Positions 14,828 through 28,900 are shown, numbered from the stretch's first letter. The stretch: 64,000 nt of DNA from Zonotrichia leucophrys gambelii (GCF_028769735.1 NC_088200.1:71549046-71613045), one strand, 5' to 3'. A program made the numbers and translations. Notes: generated by a model from the sequence alone, not told the origin.

Positions 14828-16429
14828 CCTCATTTCACACCTGAAGGGAAACCAATCAAGTTATGGTAAAATCTGTTTGCCATAAGGTTTCCTTCTCAAT
14901 GCTTTTTTATTTGGGATAACTCAGGTGCTCATCTGTTGCCATCTCACATTGTCTTGAAACTACATTGGGAAAAAAAATTTGGGTAAATTTGACACACAAA
15001 TAATAAATTTAGTCATGAGGCATGAAAAAGTCTCTTTCCATCTATCAAAGCACATGAGGATAAAAACATAATGCATTTTACACATATCCAAGAGACTCTG
15101 AGGGAGCTCATTAATTTTAATCATCAAAACTATGATCTGTAATAGAGAGTCCTCTTTTACAAAGTACCTTAAGAAGGGAAATTTCAATGAACAACATTGA
15201 GGAGGAGAGATACTAATTTTCAATAATCCATATCAATGTGTTTTGCCTAAAAATAATGCAGTACTATTATAATTCTAAAAAAAGTCCCTGCTTACACGCA
15301 TTGCTAAAGGTTATGATTTTGTTTGAAAATACTACAAATTTATAGTCCCTGTAGCTCCTGGAAGTTGGCACCTCACTCAGAGCACAAAGAGAAAGTTTTG
15401 GGATATGCTCAGATCATTCCTTGTGTGTATCAGGCAGGCAACATTTTGCAATTTCAATATTGACACCTAAAAATCTCCTTACCAGTCTAAATCCCCTAAT
15501 AAAAATCTAACAATGTCTTCCCTGCTTTATTTTCTATGGGTGCTTGACAGAGGCAGCAAAAAGCTCGTGGCTCCGATGCTGTGGTGCTTTTAGGCTTGGC
15601 CAGGGGCTGTTTGGGGACAAAGCTTTAGGCTGCTCAGCAACAGCTTTTCAACAATCCACTGCAATTCCTGATTTACTGCACGGACCTTTCCTCCCTCTCT
15701 GGCCCTCGAATCTCTTCAAATCTCTGAATTAAGGCTAATTTTCTGTGCACCACGGCTGGATGCAGTCATCCAGCACACAAGCACATCCAAGCTCAGGCAT
15801 CAGCACCAGAAAGGTCGTGGTTTGAAGAGGTTTGGATGAGCTCAGTGTCCCGGGTGTGCCTGTTTGCTGGAGTCATCCTCTGGGCTCCCGGGATGTCCCG
15901 TTTGGATCATCTGTACCACCCAGGGTGGAGGTAGGAGGCTTCTGGACATAACTCCCAGGAGGCATGAAGCACCATGCAGGTCGAGTAAGCAAAACAACAA
16001 AGCAGGCAGACACAAGGGCTGAAATCATGAGGCCGCTATGGGAAAGATTTCTGGGCTGTGATGTCTCAATTCAATGTGAGGTAGTGGAGCCCAGAGTAAT
16101 TCCTCACCAGGCTCGTAAAGCATAAACCTCGTGCCTGGAATTCCATCATTTTTTGCTCGACTTGGATTTTCTGGTGTCTGAGCTGATGTGGCTCTGGCCC
16201 ACCCAGCTGATCCAGGCCCTGGCACCAGCGGTGGTGGGGCTTCCAATGATCACCTCTAAAGATTTCTGACCCACATGTCAGAAATCGGTATTATCCCTAA
16301 CCTCAGGCTGTGTGGATGTGGAGTCCAAGGTCTGAAAACCAGTCCTAAAGAAGAACGTGAATAATCAACATTATTTACTGATTTCAAGCCAGTAAGTGAT
16401 TATTTTGTTAACCTTTATGTAGTCATGAA

Positions 16430-16600
16430 ACCACAGAATTGTGGAATGGTTTGGGTTGGAAGGGATCTTAAAGCTCATTCAGTCCCACCCCTGCCATGGA
16501 CAGGGACACCTTCCACTGTCCCAGGGTGCTCCAAGCCCTGTCCAACCTGGCCTGGAACCCCTTTGGGGAGACTTTTGGGGACTCCACAACCTCTGCAGGT
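16430..16600 (-). mobile_element. CR1 LINE 3' tail
   Basis: The sequence runs from the tail inward in reverse complement, with the avian CR1 hallmarks gaatggtttgggttggaagg, gccatggacagggacacctt, ccactgtcccagggtgctcc and aacctggcctggaacccc. Only about 170 bp of the 3' end is present, the usual outcome of 5' truncation. No coding part of the element remains. Confidence 0.9.
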
Positions 16601-16856
16601 AACAGAGGTTGTCTGTGTGGCTATAAGGAATGTGAAAGTAAGTAATATATTTGTTCATGACCACTATTTAAAAAATAAACAGTGTACTGCTTCTGAATTA
16701 AGTCTCAAACCCCTCATGCATGTAGTGAGAGCTGCTGTGATTCTCCTGGATGGAGAAATACACAACAGCCGCTGCAAGATCTGTACGCAAGAAAGCCTTT
16801 TGACGTTATTCAGCTTTATTTTGACTTTCTGAGCCAGCAGAGTGCCCAGAGGCCGA

Positions 16857-17396
16857 TGGCCCCGGGGCTGTGCCGGCCGGGGGGCGGCAGCAGGAGCGGG
16901 GCAGGGCCCGTCCCTGGGCCGGGCCTGCTGAGGCCGCACCTTGAGGGCTGCGGCACCTCCGGGCCCTCACACGGGCAATGGAGGGGCTGCGGCCGGGGCA
17001 GGGAACGGAGCTGGGAAGGGAATGGAGCCCCAGGAGAGGCTGAGGGAGCCGGGCAGGGGCTCAGCCTGGAGCAAAGGAGGCTCGGGGGGCCCTTGTGGCT
17101 CTGCACAGCTCCTGCCAGGAGGGCACAGCCGGGGGGAACGGGGACAGGAGCAGAGGGAACGGCCTCAGGCTGGGCCAGGGCAGCTCAGGGTGGGCACAGC
17201 AGGAATTTCCCTATGGAAAGGGGGCTCAGGAGCTGCCCTGGCACTGCCCAGGGGGGCTTGGAGTGCCCAGCCCTGCAGGCAGCACCTGGAGGTGGCACTC
17301 GGAGCTCTGGGCTGGGGACAAGGTGGGGACTGGGCACAGCTGGGAATCCATGGGCTGGCAGGGATTTTCTAACTTGAATAAATGATTCTGTGAATC
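16857..17396 (+). mobile_element. CR1 LINE 3' region, about 540 bp, GC-rich
   Basis: A markedly GC-rich block ends in gattctgtgaatc, the CR1 3' terminal octamer-type repeat. Internal CR1 3'UTR phrases are in order: gaggctgagggagccgggca, ggctcagcctggagcaaagg, tgtggctctgcacagctcct, aacggcctcaggctgggcca, ggtggcactcggagctctgg. It is one of the two longest CR1 copies here and lies about 250 bp from an oppositely oriented copy. The open frames across it, up to 173 codons, result from its high GC content and are not genes. Confidence 0.9.
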
Positions 17397-19360
17397 CACC
17401 ACTTGTTAAATTTATTTTCTTATTCCTTTGGATAAGGCACTGGTGCTTCAGCAGCCTTTGCACTACCTGGTCTCCCTGATTAGAGCTTGTTTGGAGAATC
17501 ACCATCCTGACAGACAGTAAATTCCCTGGGAACTCCATGGGATTCCTAGGGAATGGACTGAGAGATTTTCCCCTGCGTACCAAAGGCAGCCTTAAAACCC
17601 AAGTGTGACCTGAACTCGGGACATTCCCTCCAGGGCCTTGGAGGTCAGACTCCTCTGCCACAAGAATGATTTCTTTGCCCATTAAACAACCTTTGAGGAA
17701 ATCAATACAACTCAAGGGAGGCCACAACTCTGGAAAATTTATGTTTTCCTAATGTGGCATTTTTTGGTGGATAAATTTGCAACCTCTACCAATAATTTGA
17801 TCGTGTTGTACTTATAAGCCTAAGATTTTTTTCACTTGTATTGCACATTACAGTTTTTTGCATTATAGGTATTTCTATTTTAGGTAGAGAAAACATTTCA
17901 GGTTGAAAAATCTAAAATAATAAAAGAAATCTAAAGTAGAAACCTACTTAAACAGGAACTTTGCTTGCCTGTATTTCACTCTATATTTGTAAGGAAGCAC
18001 AAAAATATTTAAACAAATACTACATTCAGAACAGAAGGGATTTTGCTACTTATTTTTACAGCAGCATAAACACGTGGTGCTATTTTAGAGATAAAATAGC
18101 AACATAAATATGTGGCACTACATCTTTTAGAGAAAAAGACAGATTTAAAGCTTTAAAATAACCCACTGTAAAATAAGTTGGCGACACAAGACCTGTGCCC
18201 CCTCCAAAACAACACACAGCTTTAACCCTGGAACACAAACCAGCCACTTCAAAACTGTCCTTACACATGAACATACAGAATTAATGACAGCACAGAGCCC
18301 AATCACTCAAAATGTCATTGTCAGAGGACAAAAGTTGGGATGAGTAAAAGGGAAGTGGTGATTCCTGGGGTGGGCAGGCACAAGGAGAAGGCCAGTGCTG
18401 TTGAGCAAGGCTCAGACACAAGAAAATCTGGGATCTAATGGCCCACGAGCCACTCTGATGGCCAACGTGATTCGTCAGCATGCAAAAGATTATAAAGTGT
18501 GCCTGCCCATCACCCTTCAGCCAATGCTGAGGGTGAAAACCCCAATTCATGCCCCAAACGGAGCTTCAGATAGGACCAAAGGTGACGCCGACATTGTGAT
18601 CTAATTAAGGAAGCAAATTTAGACATAAATGTGATTTGGCCTTTTCAAAATTTTTAAGTATTTTAAAGATTAAACCACTGCCTGAAGTATTCAGTGTCTT
18701 GAAAAATGAAGTGAAAAATCGGGAAGTTCAACATGACAACCTCAGGGAGGCCAAACTTTGCCCCAGCATCCTCCACTCTTCAGTGATGATCATCAAAAAA
18801 TTGGGGTGAAGCCTGTGAGATTTTGTACTGCCTTCTTTTATATCCATTCTCCTTTTCTTTTCCTGCCTTTAGCAAACTTTGAGACAAACTGAAGAGACTG
18901 TGGTGACTGGCAAAAGCAGATCATTGCCCAGAAAGTGACAGAATTATTTCAGACCCCTTCCTTCTCCAAGACTGTTCCATGAGAAGCTCATGCCCTTTCG
19001 AAATAACCTTTGCTGTAGAAGTGATTTTTGGTGTACTTATATTGTGCTTTTTGTACGCACACACATTTTTTTTCCCCGAATGTAACAAGCTCTAGATCTT
19101 TTACTTCTACTGTGTATTTTTTAATTTTGTATAACCAGCTGATACAGTTCCAAACTCTGCCATGCATTTTCCTGTATTTCCTTTGAAATGTGGAAGCTGA
19201 ACTGAAGTCTCACATGTCATTCACTAGGAACAAAGTTCTATTTACACTATTACCTTTCTGGACCCATTTATTTCTCTTGAAATCAATATCAAACCTCCAC
19301 TAAATAAAAGACATACCATGAGTATTATCTACAAATTGCTGTCAGCTCTCTGCTTTTTTC

Positions 19361-19382
19361 TTTTTTTTTTTTTTTTTTTTTT
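19361..19382. repeat. Poly-T tract (22)
   Basis: An uninterrupted run of 22 T, preceded by tttttt and one C. No recognisable retroposon body is attached on either side. Confidence 0.95.
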
Positions 19383-21681
19383 GTCATACCGTATTCCTAA
19401 AAGGCTTTCCATGCTGTGAATTTAAAGACAGCATTTAAGATGTCATTATGGCATGTCTTTATATACAGCTGCCATTAAGGTCTTTGTAAATGGATTCAGA
19501 AATGATGAACATGGAAGGTGCCTCAGTCAGACATGACATTAATGTTTTTATGGCAGATGCACTGGCACAATCTCAATCAACATCACGGGATAATTCTGCT
19601 TTGGAAAATGCTACAGGTAATTCTGGTTGCCCTAAGAGGCTCTGAGGGCATATTTAAAGAATTTTAAAGATCTCAGTAAGTACTTTGAGAGCAGCAACAC
19701 ATTAATATTTATTACAACACTTACTGAACAATGAACGTGAAGCCCGGGCATTGATACATGATGAACAGAAAATTATCAATCACCAGGTCTCAATCAGAAT
19801 GGAGAAGTTGGTTTAAACTGTAACAACCTCTGTTTAGATGCTCTTAAACACTCACACAGACACATCCACAGCCACCATTAATTATTGATTGCGAATGGAC
19901 TGTGGCAGGAGCCCAGAGCTGTGTTCATACCCTGACCTGGGCTGTTTTTCTTCCCTTGGGCATGTGCAGGGCTCTCCTGGTCTGGCTGGGCTGTGACCAT
20001 GAGCAAAGCCCAGCAGTAACAGGGCACAGTCAGGAAGGAGCTCAGCTTCAGGACCTCAAAAACACCTGTGGTGCACAGGGAATGGACAAGCTGGGACATC
20101 CTCAGGGATTTTTTGGAGGGCTGTGGCGGAGATGGATGGCAGAAGACCATGGCAAACAAGTGAGCCAGACAGCAGGGCTGCAGAGCCAGGATGCAGGGTG
20201 AGGTCAGTGTGTGTGATGGCCAGACTCCTCACAGGACTGGCCCTGCTCCCCTGGGAACCACTAACTCTGGGATAGTCTTTCCATATGGCAAAAGCTGCAG
20301 GAGAAAAAACAGGATCACGCCCTGGGCTGTGCTCATGTTCCACAGATCCTCCCCCAGCCAACGTCCCTGCGAGCCTCCAGGGCCAGGAGGCACCAGGAGA
20401 ATTGTTTATTGACATGGGAATGACAGGGGCTTGATCACCCAAACCCCCAAACCCACTTGGAAACGCAAGCCCCAAACACCCAAGCTCAGGAAACATAGTA
20501 TTTTCTTCTGATAAAGAGTCTCCCTACTAAGTTTTGCTGAAATTTGCAGAGTATCAGCTGCTTGAGGGATTACTGAAGGGTGAAACACAGCCTAGACTGG
20601 CATAGCTTGATGCAATTCCTCTACCCCTCCATCAAAGTGTTGTGATTCTAAAAAAAAATATATCTATATATAGGGATAATTTATGGTTGCTTAATATTTC
20701 ATGCAAGCTCAAAATATCTATACGCAAGAAGAAAATGCTTTTCTATATTTAATGTATTTTTGTAATTTCATTACACTGGGCAATTCTCATGCCCCTTTAC
20801 CAACAAAAATTCATTTAAATTATTAAGGCCCTGTGGAAATTTTAAACACTTCCTGACATTTCTCCAAAACAACAGTTACTGTAATGGTAAGGTTTGATTA
20901 CAAAAAGTAATACAGTCTCCCTCTAACTAAATAAAGCTTAGAGAAAATGGGATTTAAATACAAAGGGTGTGTAAACACACACTCCTTTTCCCACCACAAC
21001 AAAACAGACTAGTTTAGACTGAAAAGAGTTTTTCCTCTGGCACCTTGCTTCAGAAAAAATATCAAGGGATGATCACTGTGATATAAACCACATGCTAAAT
21101 CCTAGTGATGAAATACAGTAAAAACAAAATGTCATCAAAGGAAGAATGTCAGTGGGTTATTTCCAGAGAAATTTGCTGAAGATGTTAGAAAGTATGAATT
21201 ACTTTGTGAATTTTTCTAGAGAACCAAGAGAAAAAAAAGATGTGGCAGGCTACAAAGACATGAAGGATTAAGCTCACTAACAGTAAAAGCAGAATAAAGT
21301 CACTAGGTTGGGCAGGTGATGTGTGGGATGATATAAAGGCATACCAAGGTTCTATAAGCAGAAAATATTACATAATTTGATTTTTTTCCATTCTTTCCAG
21401 AAAAAAAAAAAAAAGAGAAATGTGCAACAGAGAATCTTCATATCACATTTTCTCAAATGAAAGGTTTCATCTTAGAAGTACTCCAGCTGTCCTGAGTAGT
21501 GCTGTGTTGACAGCCTGATCCTTAGAAAAAAACAATGCAGATATTATTTAAAGCTAGAATTTTTGCCTTTAACTAACATTGTTTCTAACCATCATAATAC
21601 TTATCCAAAAAGACGTTTGAGAACCTGCGATTTTCTTTTATCGGAATGGATTAATCATTATTATATTTGTATACCTAAAAT

Positions 21682-21733
21682 AAAAAAAAAAAAAAAAAAA
21701 AAAAGGAGGCGGGAGAAATAAAAAAAAAAAAAA
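21682..21733. repeat. Two poly-A tracts (23 and 14) separated by 15 bp
   Basis: A23 at 21682-21704 and A14 at 21720-21733 flank a short G-rich spacer (ggaggcgggagaaat). This could be the decayed tail of a retroposed sequence in plus orientation, but I recognise no body upstream. Confidence 0.9.
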
Positions 21734-23761
21734 GAAATCACACAGAGTTCCAAATCAGACATTTAAAAAAATATTTTCCTAGTGTGCTCCAGTTGGAGTT
21801 CCACAGTGCTGCCCTCAGTCCCACGGTTGCTGGCACTGGGTGCTATTTTGGCAGGCTGCCTCCCAGGAAGGCCAGTCTGGTCTGACTCCTCGTGGAGGAA
21901 AGCACTGTGCAGAAGAGTGAAAAACGTCAGAGCAGAGCTCAAAAGCAGAGAAAGATACATCTCATCTTTGCCCGTGCACACAACACCCTCTTTGTTGACC
22001 AACAAAAAACACATTAAAACCTCCAGGACTGGGCACAGAGTGCTGATGTGAATAGCGGCTGCTCAGATGAGTAACACTTTTATTGCACGTTCAGAACTGA
22101 ACACTTTGGGCCAGAATAAGCCAGAGCAGTCTCTCTGGAAGTTAATGGAACCATCATGAATTACACCAATTGAGAATTCAGGGTATTATTCTGGGATAGA
22201 GCTTGCTGGTGAAATGCACAAAACAAAGAAAAAAGCTAATTGCATGCTGGGCATGAACGCAGTCACTTCAAATTGTATTTCCTGAAAAGGCAGCTGAGTA
22301 ATACCATTACCTGAGAAACACCTAGAATCCTTCTTGACCATTCCCTCTCCCACAAAACCTGCACATAGCAGCTTTGTTCTTTTTTGTTAAATTGTATGAA
22401 AGAGCTTAAGGTCCATTGCTGCTTTCTTTCCCCTGAAGTAGTAGGAAAAAAGCACTACCATGACTAAAACATCCATTTTTAAACTGCTGACACACTAATG
22501 GCTAGCCTGCATGCTCACACATCACAGCCTCTTGTTTTGGTGGTTTAAAAAAGGAAAATGCTCTGTGCCTTCACCATTTACCCTCAGGAACCCTCGCTAC
22601 AAAAATACCTGTTATTTCCTCTAACACTGTTTTCACTAATAACAACTATTCCAGCTGATAACAAGAACTGTGTTGATCTAGTTATCCAAGGATATCTAAG
22701 GAAAATAAAGCCACCTCCTGTCTGCCAGACAGGGATTTTAAAGTTCCTCTGGCCCATGAGCAACAAAGGGATGATTTGTTCTGAGAAGCAGACGTGAATT
22801 AAAAATGTCAGTGTTGTCCGGAATGGGAACAGCAGCCTGGGCCACTGGGAGAAGCTCAGCTCTGAGACACCAGGCTGCTGCAAGGAAGGATTTGGGGGCT
22901 GCTTTCCCTTCCAGTTTCCCATCCCAGACAAAGGACATGGATACACAGCATGGTTAATTCACTGCAATATGGATAAGGGTCATCACTGACTGAGCCACTG
23001 GCTGCCATTAATAAATGTCACATCTCTCCTGCAGTAATTCCAGCAAGCCACAGCGAGGAGAATGAAGTGGGAAATACCTTAATCTCATCAAAATGCCACT
23101 TCTTCCTGTCTGATGTCCCATTTTTCAAAAAGTAAAGAAAAAAAATTAAATGAAAATGCATCTTGTTATGTCCTTTACTGCTACTACTCATTGCAGCAGA
23201 AGGATGGAGCAGCACAGAGTGAAACAGACATTGTTCCCACCTTAGAGCTGCAAAATCCCTAATCTGTACCATGAATTTAACAGCTTTTCTCCCACCAGAA
23301 GACAGGAACTGTGATTATATCCCCTTACCCCACTAAGGCTCATCTCCTGTGCCCATTCCTTTCCCTCAAGCTCAACAGGGGGAACTCACCAGTGATTTAT
23401 TTTAAGGCAATTTTCCATCATTCATGCAGTAAAGATTCTCCTCAGTAGGCTACGGACACATCTTCAGTGGGGCTGGGGCTTTAGGAAACTATTTAATGTC
23501 TTTTAGCCATAAAATATAAGTATCTCCTGAAAGTGCTGGCTTGTCTGGATGCTCTGTGCAGCCCTCCAGTGTCTGTGACACTTCAGTGGCACAGTTGGCC
23601 TCCCCCTGCATATGAAATACCTCCAGTGCACATAAAGGTGCCTGCAATGGGACGGCTGCATGTCTTCCATCCTTAGTTTATCCAAAATAAACCATCTCCT
23701 CTCCTTGGCTCTCCAAAACTCAGAGGTTGACAACATGGGGGTTGATTTCTTCTGACTCCTG

Positions 23762-24022
23762 ACAAGAGACAGGACAAGAGGAAATGGCCTCAGGTTGCAC
23801 CAGGGGAGGATTAGTTTGGGTATTAGGAATAATTTATTCACACAAAGGGTTTTCAAATGCTGGATGGGCTGACTGGGGTAGTGGTGGAATCATCCTTTAA
23901 AGTGTTCAATAGATGTGAGGATGTGGTGTTTAGGGATGTGGCAGTGCTGGCTTCACCATCTGACTCCATGATCTTTGATGTTTTACCCAATCTTAGGGAA
24001 TCAATGAATCTGCAATTCTGTG
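23762..24022 (+). mobile_element. CR1 LINE 3' tail, diverged
   Basis: It begins with acaggacaagaggaaatggc, then gcctcaggttgcaccagggg and aggattagtttgggtattag. These are CR1 3'UTR landmarks in plus orientation. They are followed by a dggatgtggcagtgctgg-like segment and a decayed tail (caattctgtg). It is more diverged than the other copies, so probably older. Confidence 0.85.
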
Positions 24023-25790
24023 TTCCTGTGAGGTGGACAAGACCCTCCTTCTCTCAGGGTGCAGTGAGAATGATGCCTGATTCCAGTGATTTTCTGGGTA
24101 TTTTTTCCTCAGATTATCAAAATTCAGCTGTGCTAAGCAGCTAAGCAGGAGGTTCTCAGCTATTGAAACAGCTTTTTGATGTTCATATGCCTAGAAAAAG
24201 AGTAGATTTTTTCATTTGGCAGCTCCTGAACCAAGTGTTGCAACCGAGTAAAGAATAAGCATCAGGAAGCAGCTCAGTAGCCTAGAAAGTGACATAATTC
24301 GCTCACAAACCAAAGGCTAATCACAGCTTTGAGCTTGCTGATGATGCTTCCTGGAAATTACTGCCATCAGTCCTATTATTCAAACATTGTAAGGATAGCT
24401 TGAAAGCACTCATAGCCCTCAAAAATCCTCTGTTGGGAACCTTCTAATTCCTGCCCTGCTTCATGGGGAAGGTGCCCAAGATGTTAGGACTCATGGCAGA
24501 AATCTGATTTTACCCTTGGTGTGATGTGGTCAGTGTCACCAGCCTGCAATAATTGAGGGCAGCTGCTCAGTCTGGTTGCTACCTGTGCAACATCTTTCAT
24601 TTTTCTGTCTCTCAAAAAAACCCCAGAAAAACTGAGTTTAGGCAGAGGGAAGTGGGGAATTGGAAATCACATTTCCATCAGTCACAGCCTGCCTCCATTT
24701 CCGATCACAAGGAAAAGACAGATGCATTCATGTCACAAGTGCCAGAAATCTTTATGAAGTCCTTGGTGGGCAGAAGCACTTTTTACATTTCCCTAAAAGC
24801 TATGAGACTTAATCATTTCTGGGAAGTTTAAACTACAATTTCCAGAAAGAAAATAGTTCTCTGTTCTCCAGTTTGATGAAAAGTTAAGCTAAGTGCACAA
24901 TAGCAGCTTATCCCTCCTGGGCATGCAGAGAAGAGGTGCATTTAAATTTCTTCTGCATCCTGATGGCATTTCGTGCTTGGTTAGTGATTTGTTAATGTCC
25001 TCAGAAGTTACAGAAGCTTGGCAGAACATGTTCCTAAATTTCACTGGTTAATGAAATAGTTTTAGACATGGGAGGGACAGAAAAAACAGCAAGGTGAAGT
25101 AAAAATAGAGCAGCTCACATCAAAAATGAATGACAGTATAGTGAAATGATTGAAAATCCATTTAACCTAAAAGTCCATCTGCATTTCACATCAATCCCCA
25201 GATTTTGTTTTCCTTTACCAGCCAAGGTAGGTGATAATATTGGAATTGACCTGTTTGCTCTACAGAACTGAAATCAAACCAGGTGCAATTTACAAGGAGC
25301 CTCCACTGGGGCATCAACCAGCTGCTGATGTTTTGAACCTGCTGCACAAAGGCTCGTTTTGCAGGCAGCAGCCGCACAAACAGGCGGCCCAGTCCTGTGG
25401 GGAGATTTGCTCAGCATACCTGGGGACATGGCTGGGAATTGTGACTCAGATTTGTTGTTGTCAAGTGAGGGAATCGGGGAACTCTGTCTTCAGGCAGGCT
25501 GCAAACAGTGCTGGGTAGAGCCAGGGCTGAGCAAGGCACAGACTTTGTGGAGGACAGGTAATGAGCCCAGTGCTCTTAGGAGCAGTGCTGGAGTAAGGAT
25601 GAGGATTCACCTCTGGACACAGATGGAAGCTGATGGCAAGCAGTGTCTCACAGCAAATAGAGAGGAGCTGATTCTGATCTAAGAAAAGGCTCTGTTCAGC
25701 ATGAGGACTGAACAAAAAACGAACTGCTTGTTACGGGCTATGAGGAAATTCACGCCAATAAAAGCAGTCAGGTGAAAAGCATGGGTGCTG
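24023..25790. other. Intronic DNA, nothing recognisable
   Basis: Single-copy AT-rich sequence between two CR1 tails, with no coding or repeat signal that I can support. Confidence 0.55.
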
Positions 25791-25962
25791 GAAGGGTGAG
25801 GAGACCCTGGCACAGGGTGCCCACTGAAGCTGGGGCTGCCCCTGGATCCCTGGCAGGCTGCACACTGGGGCTTGCAGCAGCCTGGGGCAGTGGAAGGTGT
25901 CCCTGCCAAGGAACTGGGTGCTCCTCAAGGTCCCTTCCAACACAAACCAGTCTGTGTGATCT
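25791..25962 (+). mobile_element. CR1 LINE 3' tail
   Basis: CR1 3'UTR landmarks appear in order: gaggagaccctggcacaggg, agctggggctgcccctggat, cagtggaaggtgtccctgcc, aaggtcccttccaacacaaa. The copy ends near tctgtgtgat. It has small internal deletions compared with the family pattern and is 5'-truncated. Confidence 0.9.
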
Positions 25963-28900
25963 ACACTCAACCCTCTGTGAATCTCATGGATTATGTGGGA
26001 CTTTTAGAGACTAGCCAAGCAAATTACTTATATACCAAATATCCTTGCCATTTTGCACATCAATCTTTTTTCCTTTTTTTTTCTCTTGTTTTCTTTTCCT
26101 TCCCACACCAAGGGGGTGTTCCTGCAAATCCCAACAAAAAACACTGTGAGTCTTCCACACATGGAAAACAGGAGTCACTGGTAACCAAGCACAAAGTGTT
26201 TTACCTAACAAGGGATATTCAGGGGTTCACAACATGCAACTGCTTTGGAAAAATCAGCTTTCCCAGGAGATTTCCTCAAGGCTGCTTACTGCACTCCGTG
26301 CATGTGTTAGGGGCTCTGTCAGGTGACACCCTGCGTGCGTGCTGTTTCCAACACAAACACACACATTTTGGGACCTGCTCCATCCTCATTCCCCTCACTC
26401 ACACACTGATCAACAATGCAAGAAGCCACTGCCTCCTTTCAGGGAGATGTGTCCCAAATCCTATCACATATTCCTTCCCTCTCCCCTGCGCCGCAGGGCA
26501 GCTCCATGGAGTGAAGGCATTGCTTTTGGCTTTCTTCTCCTCACCTCTAGAACAAAACAAAAGAAAAAACAAATCCAACAAAAACAACAAAAGAAAATTT
26601 CACCTCCATCAAAATTCTCCAAGTCTTGCTAGAATTCAAAGATTGCCCCCAAAGGGTTTTGATGCTTCCTGAAGGAGCAACAAGCTGTACTAATGAGCCA
26701 TTTAGTTAATGATACTGTTCCCAAAGTAGACCAAATTTCATGCCTAACTAGAGTAGTTAATATTTGTTGAGGTGTAATGAAGTAAACAGTCAAGTGGGGA
26801 GCATAAAACAGCTTTTTTTTGTATTTGAAATTTCTCTCTTTTTTTTTTTTAATTACTTTGAAGCTTAGAGCAGATGAAGTGCATTAACGCCACGTGAAGA
26901 TGGTGGGACAAAATTCAAATAACCCATGGAGAGTGCCAGAATGCCACCATCAGCCCCCAAAAGAACCCCTGGGGATTACAGACAGGTTAACCGGGCAAGG
27001 TCTCAAGGAAATTGCTGGCAATCAGATACTCCTGACCTGACCCTCCTCTCCCAGGAACCCAGGTAATGAATATCCTTGTGAGAATCCAACACCTGGCTAT
27101 AGATTAAAGAGATGTTTTTCTCCTGACTGAGACAACAGCTCACAGTATGGCTAATCCCAAATAAACCCTGCTTTTCCTGTATGGAATTGGAGACAGTTGC
27201 AGGATCAGCAAAGGGAAACTGGGGGCTGTGTAAGCTGGGACAGCATTGCAGCCAGGTGAGCACACCTGTGAGACCCAGTCTCAGCTGAGACAAAACTCTG
27301 CTCCAAGGTGTTCTCCTACAAGCTGAGTTTATTTCTCCACCTGAAACAACCAGGTTCATTACAGAGACAAAAATTAAGACTTTTGGTCTTGCCTGAACTG
27401 GCTACATCAAATTTCCTTCCAAGCTACTGATGGATTAACCCATTAAATAATGAAAATTACTTTGGCACTCTTGAAAGCTGAGATTTTTAACTATCAGCAC
27501 AGTCACCAAAGAGTTGCCTATTCACTTTTTTGTTGAGGAAGTTTTATATCCTTATTAAATACAAAAACTCCAAAAACTCTGCTCTCAAACTGAACAAAGG
27601 AATGCCCTGGAAGCCATTTGACATAGGCATAGTAAACTGGTTTTCTGCCATGCACATCAACACTGAACATTAATTTATTTTGATTGTGGCTTTCAAATGA
27701 TTGAGGAGTTACTACTTAAGAGAGACTAAGAAAAACTATCATGGAATCAATGCCAAGTTTTCATTCTTAGTATATTCTCATTATATTTAAAAATACTGGA
27801 ACATATATATGTATGGTAATGTACCTTTTTTGTTTCATTTTGTTTATGATTAATCTGGACATAATTGATATCTACACAAAAAAGTTTAAATTTTACCCCA
27901 TATTCTATGAGAAAAAAAAAAAAAAAGATAATTAAATAGGGTCACTCTTTTTAATTTACATTTAAATATCCAGATTTCCAGAACAGTATGTTCTGAACTG
28001 TTCACAGAGCATCCAAATTTCTGTTTGCATCAAGAGTGATATTGTGCCTCTTTGCACATGACAGAATTGGTAATGAGTTATAAATGAGTTATAATTAATA
28101 TTTTTATAAGCTACAAGGGAAAAAGAGGTTTGTAGCTTGACTACAGGGATACCTTTTCTGGAAAAGTGAATTATTTGGTTTAAATTTGAGAAGAATTTCA
28201 AAGAGGGCCCAATGATTTCAGTGCGATTGGTCCCAGGTGATCACAATCACACCTGTTAACTTGCAGGAACAGGAGCAAAGTTAGGTAAAGCCTTATGAAA
28301 TGGAGATGAAAACTGCAGGAAAATGAATTCACCTGTGAGCTTCTTTTTCTTTAAATCTACCTTCTTAAAACAAAAATTAGCTACTTTGTTTCTAAGATAG
28401 GGGCATCATACTCAGGATGCACAGAGTATTGTTTTGCACCTGTTTTTCTAAATATAAATATAAAGCTGTGAACCTCATGGATTTTACTCTCTCTGTGAAG
28501 TTATCAAGTGTCATGTTTTGTGTGTCTTAAGAGAATAAAACTAATCAGATATTAAAAAGAAAAAAACAGTAAATAAATGAGGTATTTGTATGAGGAAATG
28601 CACACTGTGTTTCATGTATACTGGAATTCTCTCTGCACCAAATTAAAAAAAAAAAAGCAAAATTCAGAGTTTACAATACTTTTGCTTTGGAATTATTTCC
28701 TTTATTACTTTTAATTTATATAGTAAGCAAAAAAAACCCACAAAAAACCAAAAAACAAGCTAATAAGATGTTGCTGACAGCTCCAGATGTGAAAATATCT
28801 CCCCTTTATCAGTTGCCACATGGGAAAGTTTTCTTTTAGAGTGTGAAATTTGATGTTTGACCTGCCTGGACACAGGGTATGTAACTGTGAGCTCCTTTAT

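Larger units (their letters stand above)
4567..16429. other. Intronic DNA, mostly featureless
   Basis: Almost 12 kb of AT-rich DNA with only short A runs, the CRE at 8096 and the A/C-rich tract at 14773. The stretch from 13,800 to 14,280 is slightly richer in G+C and contains accgcggctgacgataatta. That mix of CpG and TAAT cores could mark a conserved non-coding element, but this cannot be judged from one sequence. Confidence 0.55.
17397..23761. other. Intronic DNA between CR1 copies
   Basis: AT-rich sequence with the poly-T and poly-A tracts listed separately. A CpG-containing segment lies at about 18,440-18,610. G+C-richer unique DNA lies at 19,900-20,450. No exon or RNA gene is recognisable. 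Confidence 0.55.

Noticed and set aside
16816..17385. GC-rich open frames of 90-173 codons on both strands
   Set aside because: They lie in a recognisable CR1 3' untranslated region. Stop codons are simply rare in this GC-rich sequence.
23060..23115. Minus-strand HFDEIK, considered as XRCC4 exon 8
   Set aside because: No stop follows the motif, and no other XRCC4 C-terminal similarity is present.
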